Shown: positions 25,715-36,452 of the stretch, one piece after another
Position numbering within the stretch: the stretch's first letter is position 1
Layout: each line of letters begins with the position of its first letter
Assembly: GCA_025331125.1 (NCBI GenBank)
Contig: JAOALB010000231.1
Coordinates: forward strand, 1 to 58,900
Length of the DNA: 58,900 bases
Reading direction: 5' to 3'
From: Mycogone perniciosa
Taxonomy: Eukaryota; Ascomycota; Sordariomycetes; Hypocreales; Hypocreaceae
Notes under the pieces: generated by a model
What the model was told of the DNA's origin: nothing
Database searches by the model: none
The model's input: the letters and a program-made list of their open reading frames with translations, nothing else
Made by a program: the position numbers and the translations under genes

Positions 25715-28150
25715 CTAGCGTTCTATTATACTATATAATATTATAATTAATACCGAGTACTTTAATACCCTTTATAAATATATCCTTTATATTAGTAGTT
25801 AACTAGATAGTAATATTTATAATTTAATATAAAAGGCATTTAATTATATTATAATAAAAAAGGATAACTATATAATATAAAAATAAGGAAGTAGTAAGAC
25901 TTTTATTAAATTCCTAGACTTATAGTATAAAACTCTTAACCTTTCGCGATTTACTGCCTAGGAGTTTAATACCTACTATATAGCAAATAAGCTATTCTAG
26001 AATTTTATTACCGAATTCTATAAACTAGCAGCTTAAGCTAGTAAAATTAATACTTAAAAGGTTAACGCCTTTTACTTTAAAGTGTTTAAAAAGATAGCTG
26101 CTGCTTTTATTAATAAAAGCAATAAGCCTATAAATAAAAATAACTAGTCTGCTTAAAGAACTTTTAATTAAAAAGTTTATAATAACCTTAAAAAGTAAGC
26201 TTATTACACTAAACTTAAAAGCGACTATAAATTTAAAAAGCTAAATAGTAACTATATTCCCTAATAAGCCCTACTTTAAAATAAACTAAACCCTTTAAAG
26301 TAAAAAGATATAGGCAATCCTATACAGTTAAATACTATATCCCTTGCCTTGCAATATAAAGAATACCAATAACTTTATAACCTATACTACTACTATAGCA
26401 GCCAATATATAGTCAGTAACTGTATAGAAAGGCAGAAAGCTAATACTATAAGACTTTAAACCCTATAGGGATATAATAGCAGTTTCCTAGGATATAAAAT
26501 ATATTAAAGCAATAGCACTATAGTGCCTTAAAGCAGGGTATATATCCTAAGCCAGGGAAAAGGTATACTAGCATTATAAATTCCTACTCCCTAATTCTTA
26601 CAGTACTAGTACTTTTTAGCCTAAAGAAATAACCTATTATACTACAGAAACCTATTCCTATACTATATTAATAAAACTGGCTTTATTAAAAGATTAATTA
26701 CCTTTAGCAATATACTTACCTATAAAGATATAACTTTTAATATAGGAAGGTAGGGAAAAAAGTAGCTTTTTAATAATATTGTATTAAAAAGCGCAATAGA
26801 ATATTAAAATAGGCTATAAATCTAATACCTTTATAAATATAATAGATTATTATTAATAATAGACTGTTAATTTTAAATGCTATAAATAGTAAATTACTAT
26901 TTATTTATACTATATTATTCCTTATATATTTATCAGTAACTATATTAACCTTTATTAATAATAGCTATTTAATATAAGGCTTTATAGACTAGCATTTTCT
27001 TTAAAAGTCCTAAATCCTAATAATATAATTACTTAAACTAAAAAGCCTTATTTTAACTGATAGTAAAGCAGCAGTATAGTTTACCGATTATATAATCCTA
27101 AATATAGGAATAAAGGAATATAAAAAGCTATATATATTTTTTATTACTAATCTTTTAAATTAAAACCCCTTTATCCTTAGAATGCTGTAGCTATAGCGAT
27201 ATAATCCCAATATCGACTAGCCTATATTAATAGTTACCTTTAACTTATAATACTATTTAATAAATTATTGCCTTTAAACTTATACTGCACCAATAATCTT
27301 TAGCCTAATAACTATTTTATATAATATTAATATTTTAGGTAAACCCTTAAAGTTAATATTTTATACTATTAGTAAAAAATAAAATAATATATTAAAAAGG
27401 ATAAAAAGAAGGTTAAAAAGAAAGTTAAGTTCTAAGCCTATATTAAAAGTATACTAGAGGAAATAACGCCTTAATAAAGAGAAAAAGACCTATACATTAA
27501 CTTTATATTAATATTAAAGTAAAATTATTATTGCATTTATCGACTTAATAACTATAAAAGACTAAAGACTAGGGTATAAATAATATTAAATAAGCCTTTA
27601 ATACTAGTTTTAATAATACTTATAGCTAATAACTATTAATATTTACGCTAATATAACCTAATATAACTCTTTAAGCTAAATATACTAATACTTAATAAGC
27701 CTACAGCAGTAGCGCTATATAAGTAACCTAACCTAACAGATATCTAAATATCTGCCATAATATTATTTATTTAGTTTTATAAAGACCTATCTGCCTAATA
27801 TATAAAACTAATTTAAGCAGACCTAGTAAAAGATATATAAAAGCAGGAATATAAAGTATACTGACTACTAAAGCTTAATAAGGATACCTTTGCAAGTATA
27901 TTATAAAGATAGGGCAGCTTTATAGCAGTATAAGTATTATTCTTTTAAGCTTTCTATAAATTCTTTGCGCACTGCTATAGCAGAAAGTACCTTTAAAGGA
28001 TATTAAAGTTTAATATTAATAAGTTTATAAAAGTAAAGCTGGAATTAATAGAAAGTAATATTTAAAAGAAACTTTTTAATTAGCTATAAAATAAAATTAT
28101 TAGCTTCCTTTTATAACTAGTAAATAAGCTTTTCCCTAGGAAATTATAAG
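25715..28150 (+). pseudogene. Element D gag (3' part) to protease region
   Basis: Continuation of D after the C insertion. It is very AT-rich with stops. By position it covers the rest of gag, the zinc knuckle and the protease, but individual motifs could not be placed with confidence. Confidence 0.5.
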
Positions 28151-31100
28151 ACTATAAAATTAAGCTTTTATTAAAGAAAGAACTATTATATTAAAAAAAC
28201 CACCTAATATTACTAAGCGAACTCTAGGTTATAAGAAAATAGCTAGATAACAACCTAGCTAAAGGATTTATTAAGGAATTTAAAGCGAGATATACTGCCC
28301 CTTTACTCCTCGCTGCAAAACCCAGAAAAGGCGTTTACATTTATTAAAACTATTAAAGCTTTAATAATATTACTATAAAGAATCGCTACCTATTGCTGCT
28401 AATCTAGGAAATATTAAATACTTTATATAATATTAAATTTTATATTAAACTAGATATAATAGCCGCCTTTAATAAACTTAAAATCGCAGAGGGATATAAA
28501 TAAAAAATAGCTTTTATAACCTAGTTTAGGCTATTCGAAACCTTTATTATACCTTTTAGCCTTTATAATACCTTAGCTTCTTTCTAATACTATATTAATT
28601 ATACTTTATATAATTTATTTAATAAAACTTATATAGCTTACTTTAATAATATTTGAATTTACTCGGCTATATAAAAGGAATATTAATAATATATATAGGA
28701 AGTTATAAATAAATTAATTAATATAAGTCTTTAAGTTAATATTAAAAAATGCAAATTTAAGATAATAAAAATAAAATACCTTAGCTTAATTATTATAAGT
28801 AATAGTATTAAAATAGACTTTAAGAAAGTAGCCGCGATTATAAGTTAAAAAAGACCCTTAAACTTCCGCGAACTTTAATATTTCCTAGGCTTCGCGAATT
28901 TTTATCGGCAGTTTATTAAAGACTTCTTTAATATCTATAAACCCTTAAACAGCCTTTTAAGAAAAGATATACTATAGAATTAAATAGAACTTTATACTGC
29001 TGTATTCGACTGCCTTAAAACCTAGTTTATAACCGCCCTAATCTTTACCTTTTTTAACTATAATAAAAAGATAGTCTTAGAAATAAATACTTTAAACTAG
29101 GCATTTAATGGCATTCTCTCCTAGTATAATAAAAATAGTATTCTACAACTAATAGTATATTTTTTATTAAAGTATTTACCTATTAAATATAATTATAAGA
29201 TTTATAATAAAGAATTGCTAGCTATTATTAAATTATTAAAAAAATAGCGCTTTAAGCTTTAAAGTATAGAAAATAAATTCAAGATTATTATAGACTATAA
29301 AAACCTAAAATACTTTATAACTACTAAAGCGTTAAATTAAAAATAAGTCTCCTAGTCTAAATCTTTATCCTAGTATAATTTCTAGATTATTTATTAGCCT
29401 AAGTCGAAAGCAGTAAAGCCTAATATATTAAGCAGGAGATTTTAAGATATCCTAGTAAAGTTAAACTAGGATAATAGCCAATTAAAAGAAAAAAAAAGAA
29501 CTTTACTCTTAGAAAGCCGCTTTAACCCCTACGCCTATACTGATATTGCAGGAAGTATAGATAATAAAAACCTCCTCGCTATAATAACCAGCACTTTAAT
29601 CCTAGACTTAGAGATATCGATTAATAGAATAATCGATAAAGCCTATAAAATATTAAATATAGCGAGTATTATAATGCAGGCGCTTTAAGACCTAGCTATT
29701 TAATAATAGCCTAAAAGTATTTAAAGTAATTTAAGGGCAGCTATATAAAACTTTTAAATCTGCAGTAATTAAATATATTACTAGGAATAACTTTTCCTTT
29801 TATTAATAGATAAAGTAAAGATATAAGTTATATATTAAATACACTTTTCCAGGCTAAAAGGATACCTAGAATAAATAAAAACGCTAAACCTCTTTAACTA
29901 TATATACTAATGGCCGCAAATATTAATTAATATTAATACTTTTATTAAAGGTTATAACCTATACTTTTAAATAAAGTTAAGCAGGTTTATTCCTTTAAGA
30001 TTCTTAAAACTATTACCAGTATTATTTTAGGCTTAAAGTAATATCTCAGTAAACTATATTACACTACTGCCTAACTATAACTAGCAGGGCTTAATCTATA
30101 AAAACATCCTTATAATAGTATACCACTTAATAAAGATACGCTATTTTATTGCTACCTGTATACTTAATACTAAAGAATTTGCCGATACTTTTATTTTGCG
30201 CGTCTATACCTTATATAAAGCCCTAGAAATAATTATATTAAACCAAAGTACCTAGTTTATATTTAAGTTTTAGAAACAGTTATTTTAATAATTTAGAATT
30301 TACTTTAAATATTCTTTAGCCTATTATTTAAAGACTAATAGCTAAACTAAACGGCTAAATATAAAGGTAAAGCAGTATTTTAAGCAGTTTATAAGTTTTT
30401 ATTAAAATAATTAAGTAAACTAATTACTATTTATAAAGTTTGCCTAGAATAATTAAATATTTAAAATAATAGGAACTTTACTGTTTTTTGCAAATTACAG
30501 TTTTTATTTACGCCTAAAAGTTAAGCCTTTAAACCCTTGCCCGCTAAACCTATCTATTACTTAAAAAAGGAGTTTCTATAAAGTAAATACTATAACTAAG
30601 TATTTTTAATAAATCCTAGATTAATTAAAAGCCCTTGCAGTATAATTAATTGCCTAATATAAGGCTGCAGCTAATATATTAAAGGAGGACTTATACCGAT
30701 TTGCAGTCGGCGAAAAGGTATAGTTAAAGACCGAATACTTTAAAATAAACCGCCTAATAAAGAAAAAAGATAATAAATAGGTAGGCTTATATAAAATCCT
30801 TAATATATACCTTTAAGCCTGCCGACTTAAACTCTTTAACTGTATTTGCATTTTCCCTATATTCTATAACTCTCTCTTTAAACCATTAACAGTCGATAAA
30901 GCAGGCTAATAGATATATCTACTGGGATAAAAAGCTATTAATAAGCGAGAGAATAAAAATATATAGGGATAAATCTTTAAAAGAGATAATAAAATAAATG
31001 AAATAATAGAAAAGTAGGAATTTAATAATATCTTTAACTGCTATAATAAGGATAGCCTATACTATTATATAGCCTGGAAACACTATATATTAAGCTAGCA

Positions 31101-31310
31101 ACCCGTAAAGGACCTTAAAGGATAAAACGCTGCCCTTTTAGAATACTATATAAAAAACCCCAATAAGCCTAGCCTGCCTGCCTGGGTTAAAAAGAGGAAG
31201 ATAACCGACTAGCCAGACCCGCGATATAGCAGCCGCTTACAATAGAATTAATATAATAAGAGGATTAGAATATATATAGTCTTGGAATAGCCATTTAAGG
31301 GCAAATGGAG
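28150..31310 (+). pseudogene. Element D pol remnant (RT, RNase H, integrase, chromodomain)
   Basis: RT landmarks in frame between stops: NNLAKGFI (28,240s), IIPFSLYNTLASFQ (28,540s), YFNN (28,638-28,649), and FLGFANFYRQFI near 28,885-28,920. The integrase core is readable at 30,100-30,500 (NILIIVYHLIKIRYFIATC, then FADTFILRVYTLY, AYYLKTNSQTKRLN). The tail near 31,030-31,100 (YYYIA..KHYIL) resembles the W..YxVKWKGY core of a chromodomain, suggesting a chromovirus. Inactive. Confidence 0.85.
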
Positions 31311-31328
31311 TTTAAAAGGGGGGGGTAC

Positions 31329-31490
31329 TGTCATGGCACTAAACCTGCCCTCTAATGACTTATCAGCATCACGTGCGTCCTTATATAATGGCTTGGTCCT
31401 ACACCTCTGAACCACATTCTTATAGCTTCTTGCCTTATTTAAGGCATAACAAAGATATCACCTTGACCTACTGTTCCGTGTACTGTAATA
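31329..31490 (+). repeat. 3' LTR of element D
   Basis: Partner of 17,183-17,344. It is preceded by a polypurine tract plus GTAC and followed by the target duplication AAAAT. Confidence 0.92.
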
Positions 31491-32112
31491 AAAATAACAC
31501 TTATATTTAAAAAACAAAAAGCTAAGTTAAACTATAAAGTTTATATAACTGTTAAATATTAATTAAGTTATTTCAAGTTAATCTTAATTCCTTTAATTAT
31601 AATTAATATAAATTTAGAAATATATTTAATTTCTTTAATTTATAGATTTTAAAATACTATAATTTATAAATAATATATAATATTAAACTATTATTTTATT
31701 TTCTTTAATTAATAAAATAGTTTTAAAGATTTATTAATTTAATTAGGCTTAATATTATTTATAATAAGCTTAAATATATTATAAACTTAATAATAATATT
31801 AAAAAGAATACTATATATAAATTATTATATTTATACTTTTTATAGCTTTAAATATAACTATATTAATAAGTATATTTATTATTATTTATAAATATTAAAT
31901 ATTATAAAGATTAATTAAAGGAAGTTTAAAAATAAAGTTTATTATTAAATATTTATATTTAAAAAGTAAAATTATTTATAACTTTTAATTTATAAATTAT
32001 TCTTAAAGTTATAAAAAGAAATTATATATAATAATTATATTTTTATTTATTATTTTTAAAGTAATTTTATTTAAATATATATAAACTACTATTAAAATAA
32101 ATAGTTTATATA
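31491..32112. other. AT-rich relic flanking element D (right part)
   Basis: Begins with the duplicated AAAAT and stays very AT-rich until an abrupt change to normal composition at about 32,112, inside a truncated chitinase-like gene. No coding signal seen. It is the continuation of 16,290-17,182. Confidence 0.7.
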
Positions 32113-32911
32113 CCTGCGGGGCGTCCAACTCATTGATTTGTTCCTGATACTGGTATATTCGAACAGTGCCTTGTAGAATCCCTCTGACACACACATGTAC
32201 TTGATACTACCGTCGTCCCTTTTTTGAGCCATGAACTTCAGACGGCCATCAATGGCATCCTTTACCCAGTCGGCGTTCCAGCCAGTTTATAGATGAGATC
32301 GTGTTGGAGGCTGATAAGTGAACACTGGATCTTGAAAATAAAGAACGTGCTTCTGTACTCCTTTATGGCGCCCTCGAGCGGGCTGGTTAAGATCCTGCGC
32401 AGGGCCATACCACGGCAGTTTACTGGTACCGTGCCAATATTTGCATTAAATCCTCGAGGGTACCTGGCTAATCCGCCGAGTTGCATTCCAGATTATTCGC
32501 TTTCACTGACTAACTACCCTCAGTCTCCGGTCCTTTAAACAACCTGGCAAAGTCAATGGCCCAGTCGGTGGTGCCTCTGAAGTTGAAACCCTCAACTATC
32601 AAAGCTACCAGCAGGCTTCTTGGTGTCGGGCTTCTGTGAGCTGCAGGAGACATCATCAACTGCCGCAAGCATTGGGGTGTTGCTGCTAAGGCAGAGCCTT
32701 TCATGAAGGTGGGGATTGCGGATCAAGTTTGGTTCGCCGAACCTTGCCACGGGTTCCCTTCGACAACTGGCCTCAATAAGGTCTTATGGTTGTTGTAGGC
32801 CCGTTCAATCACTTGGATGCATCCGTATCGCCTGGGTGAGATTGATAAGTAGTCCATCACCGGTTCTAAAAATGAAATAGAGTAAGAGTACATAGTACTG
32901 TTTTGGAGCAA
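32113..32911 (-). pseudogene. Truncated GH18 chitinase-like (killer-toxin-like subgroup) gene remnant
   Basis: Minus-strand conceptual translation in several frames contains FNFRGTTDWAIDFARL (about 32,530-32,580), matching the conserved 'NFGGTTDWAIDL' block of fungal subgroup C GH18 chitinases. Further downstream comes WNADWVKDAIDGRLKFMAQK and then a KYMC...FYKAL stretch that looks like intact C-terminal coding sequence. Stops and frame changes separate these blocks. The last block runs straight into the AT-rich relic at 32,112, so the 3' end was lost there. The family assignment rests mainly on the first motif. Confidence 0.45.
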
Positions 32912-32973
32912 GAAAAGAATGTAACGTCTTTATATGGCCCATGTGTCATGGGCCAAAAAGTTGGATAAAGGTT

Positions 32974-33080
32974 ACATACAACAGCCGGTGTTCGCCAGTG
33001 GTCACCCACCTGACTACTAATCTGCCGGTTAGTGGCTTGTCTATGGGGGAGCGGACGGGGAACCCACCCTAGTCATCGAA
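32974..33080 (-). rRNA. Diverged 5S rRNA copy (probable pseudogene)
   Basis: The plus strand reads ACATACAACAG...GCCAGTGGTCACCCACC...ACTACTAATCT...GGTTAGTGGCTTG...GAGCGGACGGGG, which is the reverse complement of ascomycete 5S rRNA from its 3' end. The 5' end (33,061-33,080) is shortened by about ten bases relative to the fungal consensus and mutated (ACCCTAGTCAT for ACCCTATGGTCGTATGT). A dispersed, degenerate 5S copy is normal for filamentous ascomycetes. Confidence 0.7.
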
Positions 33081-33592
33081 CTTGCCCGAGGTATTGCCGG
33101 CCCGGCCCTCCGTTGCATGCTTGGCCCGGCCGCCGTTTACACGGCGAGGGCAGGCCCCGTCTACATCTCCGTTACCGTTTTGTCCGGCCTCCGATACCGA
33201 AGCGCTGTAAACAATCCGCACCCCTCCTTCAGCCCCGAGAGCGCCGGATTCGAGGCCGGACGATGGGTACTATACCCCCCCTCCCAACTCCTTATTTTAA
33301 TGAGATGAGAAGCGCGCGCCTTCCCGCCTCATATACTGGTACCCTTTTGCATGCCTTGTGACGTTCCCCACAGCTTTCGCCCTCCTTGGATGATGGTGCT
33401 ATAGAACGGGCGAGCAATGGCTATCCGTTTCATTCCCTGGTCTATCCGATATGGTTCTCCGTGCTTTTCCGCAGCTATTGCATGTATATAAACCTGCCTC
33501 GCTTCCTTCGTCCTTGCCCACCCTCTTTCCGATGTGCGTAAACTTCTTCCTTCTCAACCTTTGCTGGATTACTCGTCATTTGAACCACCATC
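33081..33592 (+). promoter_or_regulatory. Promoter and leader of the DUF3435 gene
   Basis: GC-rich non-coding segment. TATATAAA at 33,485-33,492 lies about 100 bp before the ATG and is followed by a pyrimidine-rich stretch (33,493-33,560), as in well-expressed fungal promoters. The A at -3 (ACCATCATGG) is a good start context. Confidence 0.5.
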
Positions 33593-36452
33593 ATGGCCGT
33601 CCCTATGACCTTGACTCGTTCCAAAGATGACATAATTTCCTATCAAGGACCTCTTCCCTTTCAGCGACCTCGCCAACGGGCTTTTAATGCAGAAATCGCC
33701 CTGGCTACACTTAAGCAATATCAAGCAAATCCACTTGACAAAGATTCCTATATAGACCCGGATACACAAAAACGTCGTGATAGAGTATGGGAGAATTGGC
33801 GATGGTATGACACCACTTTTCCTTACCTAACTTCCGGCCGCTGTCTAAGGCAATAATGTAGCTTCGCCGAGTCTATTAATATTGATCCCGAACGTGTCTG
33901 GATTGACCTTCGTGTCGGTTCAGAGGATGTCCAATCGATATTCCAGACATTTTTAAGGTTGTATGTCGAAAACTCAATCACGAAACGCCCATGCTTAGGG
34001 GCGGAGGAGTATGAAGATGTGCGGACCATTCAGAGTGCCTGCTCAGTTGAAGACACATGGACTCTTCTTGTCAACGAAGCCGACAGCAGGGTAATGAAAG
34101 CGAAGCGAAGGGAAGATCGAGCCAACGCGTCATTCTGGTCTCTCAATTTTTCATCCCGCAATGTTGGTCATGGTCGCAGTCCAGCTTACGAGATAGCTAG
34201 GGTGAGTTCTTGCCTCCTCTCATAATCAGCGCCATTTTCCTGACAGTTCGAGATGAGCACAGTGGATACCACATTTAGCTGTTGAACTCGGTCTTTCTCT
34301 CGAGCAGAGTTTCGAGAAGTCTGAGATGACAGCAGAAGATGTCATCTTCTGCCTCGACACAGTCTGGACAAGGGCACGGGATATAGCGTGCAGACCCAGC
34401 ATACGGCTTGCATTTCACTGCGCCACGCTTTTAGACGGAATTGGCGGCTGGAGACCAGGCAGTCTAGTGAACATTAGGTATGAGGATATTGAGCTTGCTT
34501 GGGTGAGAGACCAGAAAGTGCCCTCCAGAACTTGGCCAGTGGTATTTATTACCATTCACCACGTCAAACAACGAAAGAATCGCATCCAGAGGGATCAGCG
34601 CTCTAGGTTAGTGTAACCTAAATACGCCTTTTAAATCGAATCTTAGCGTGACTGACAATACTGTATCGAGATAGATTGCGCGTTCCTATAACACTGGTGC
34701 CACACAAATTACTTTGTCTCGTCACGCTTCTCACGATCAGGGCCATTGCCGATAATGCTTTCAATGCTGGCTATAACTCATGCGACCAGGTCTTGCGTCC
34801 TGGGCCGCTCGAGAAAGGCGTGAATTATGTGCGACTTGAGTGGAGGGCTGAGGTGCTGGAAGAGAAAAAGAAGATTGTTCCGATATCGTACAATCAGTTT
34901 TTGGGCATTTGGAATCGTGTATATTTTGTCGCAGGGTCTCGTGAGAGAAAGCGGCCCTATTCACTGAGAGTTGGCGCAGGAGGGCGGCTTGATGGTAGGT
35001 TGTCATCGATGGTGGTCTTTATGCTCTTTGTTGACTGACACTTTATTCCTTTTTGTCACAGGAAGCTTAACCTCAGCCGTACGAAATTACATCCTTGCAA
35101 ATTCAACGGAGGTCTTCGAAATGTCCTATCAGCCCGTCCAAATACGAAATAAGCTGCCTGAGATTGCGTTCGGCGAGCTTGGTAAACAAGATGACGCCCT
35201 ATGGTCTGTCATGTCTAATGCCTTCTTGCGACGGGACCCCTATGCACCTCTCTACCTAACACAGGAGGAGAAAGCCCAGTTCGATGAAAGAAATGACATC
35301 AAGACCTTGAGACAGGAGTTGACAGCCATACGAAAAAAACATGGGTTGAAAAGCAAGGAGGAAGGGAAGATCTGGGGCCGAATTCAATACATATACGATT
35401 GCCTGGAGAATATCACGCTACGGGAGAAACGTCGAACCTACTTTGCGGAGGTTGATAGACTACGGGCACAAGGGAAGTCAACTATGCATTTATATGACCC
35501 ATTAGCCATCAATCCGCGACGAGTGCTTTTCCGGGTCAGCAACACTGCTGCCGAGAAGATTTCTTCACTGCTCACGGATCGAACGCCTCCCGCAACGCTT
35601 CCAGACAAGATTGTAGCATACGTGAGAGGGCAAACCCCGGAAGGCGACGAGCATGCTGGCGATAAGGGTACTGACCCTGTGACCGGGGATCTCAAACTCG
35701 AGGCTTCAGAGAAGCCACGATGCCTCTTCGGCTGTGGTGATTTTTTTAGCAAGTCTTCACTCACCAGACATGTGCAGAAGTCTCATGATTTTAAGCACCC
35801 TTTCGCCTGCCCAGAATGTAGAAGTCTCGGATGGGGCGAGTACATTATCGAGGCCAACCCATGTGCTTGGAGCAGCCATGCCGAACGAATGCATGGCAAG
35901 ATGCATGCACCAAACCTTCAACCCAAGACAATGAAAACGGCGTATTGCCCATTATGCCGGGGCCTCTTCACAGCAAGAGGATTCACACAGCATCTCAACA
36001 AAAGGCATTCCAGGAAGTTCTCTCATCCATTCCAATGTCCTGAATGCCCCAGACAGGAGCCGACATTAATCGATGGTCAGGATTTCTGGGTGGCGCACTT
36101 GAGAGACGCCCATAGTGGTGGGGAAGTCCCAGGGGCAAGGCTCGTCAGCGACATGAGTCGACATAACGAGTTAGCTGTAGACCCCACTCTCAGGTCAGAA
36201 AATATACTTGGGGAGACAAAGGGGGATTATCCGGATAAAATCAAGCAACTGAATGTCTCAAAGAAAAGGAAAAGAGCTACGGCTAACTCAGAGGAGTGGC
36301 ATTCGGTTAATGCTTGCCCAGCAAAGAAGATACGCCTGCTCTCCGATCAATCGATGGAAGAGACTGATTATGATGAGGATTGGGATTGGAAAGATGAGGG
36401 GTCCCCTGATCCACACGCTGGCGAGGAGTTTTGGGTAGAGGGTTGGGATTGA
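33593..36452 (+). CDS. DUF3435-family (tyrosine-recombinase-like) protein with C2H2 zinc fingers
   Basis: Five exons: 33,593-33,804; 33,862-34,201; 34,263-34,606; 34,675-34,994; 35,062-36,452. Introns of 57, 61, 68 and 67 bp keep the frame and give 868 residues. The first intron removes an apparent in-frame TAA and contains CTAAC. Residues about 70-560 match DUF3435, a family descended from tyrosine recombinases that includes Starship 'captains'. Candidate catalytic positions are R248 (in WRPGSLVNIRYED), R413 (AVRNYIL) and Y428 (EMSYQP). RRDPYAPLYLT and the following coiled helices are typical of the C-terminal half. Three or four C2H2-type fingers follow (C626/C630-H642/H647, C655/C658-H678/H683, C701/C704-H716/H721), then a lysine-rich nuclear-localisation-like stretch and an acidic tail. 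Whether it still recombines DNA is unknown; fused-finger members may be domesticated regulators. Confidence 0.8.

Larger units (their letters stand above)
17183..31490 (+). mobile_element. Element D: Ty3/gypsy chromovirus-type retrotransposon, RIP-degraded, split by element C
   Basis: Flanked by 162-bp LTRs (17,183-17,344 and 31,329-31,490) and a perfect 5-bp duplication AAAAT (17,178-17,182 and 31,491-31,495). A purine tract (31,314-31,325) abuts the right LTR, so the element reads on the plus strand. Remnants run in the order gag (from ATG near 17,350), RT (about 28,150-28,950), RNase H, integrase (about 30,080-30,500) and a chromodomain-like tail (about 31,030-31,200). Without element C it is about 6.6 kb. 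Stops are frequent and the RT box reads YFNN (28,638-28,649). Confidence 0.9.

Noticed and set aside
33032..33361. Open frame in the GC-rich segment before the DUF3435 gene
   Set aside because: It overlaps the 5S rRNA relic and promoter, is rich in Pro/Arg as GC-rich noncoding DNA is, and matches no family.
33854..33856. In-frame TAA suggesting that the DUF3435 gene is a pseudogene
   Set aside because: It lies inside a 57-bp intron (33,805-33,861) with GTATGA donor, CTAAC branch and TAG acceptor. Removing it keeps the frame and gives the expected WRCFAESINIDP segment.
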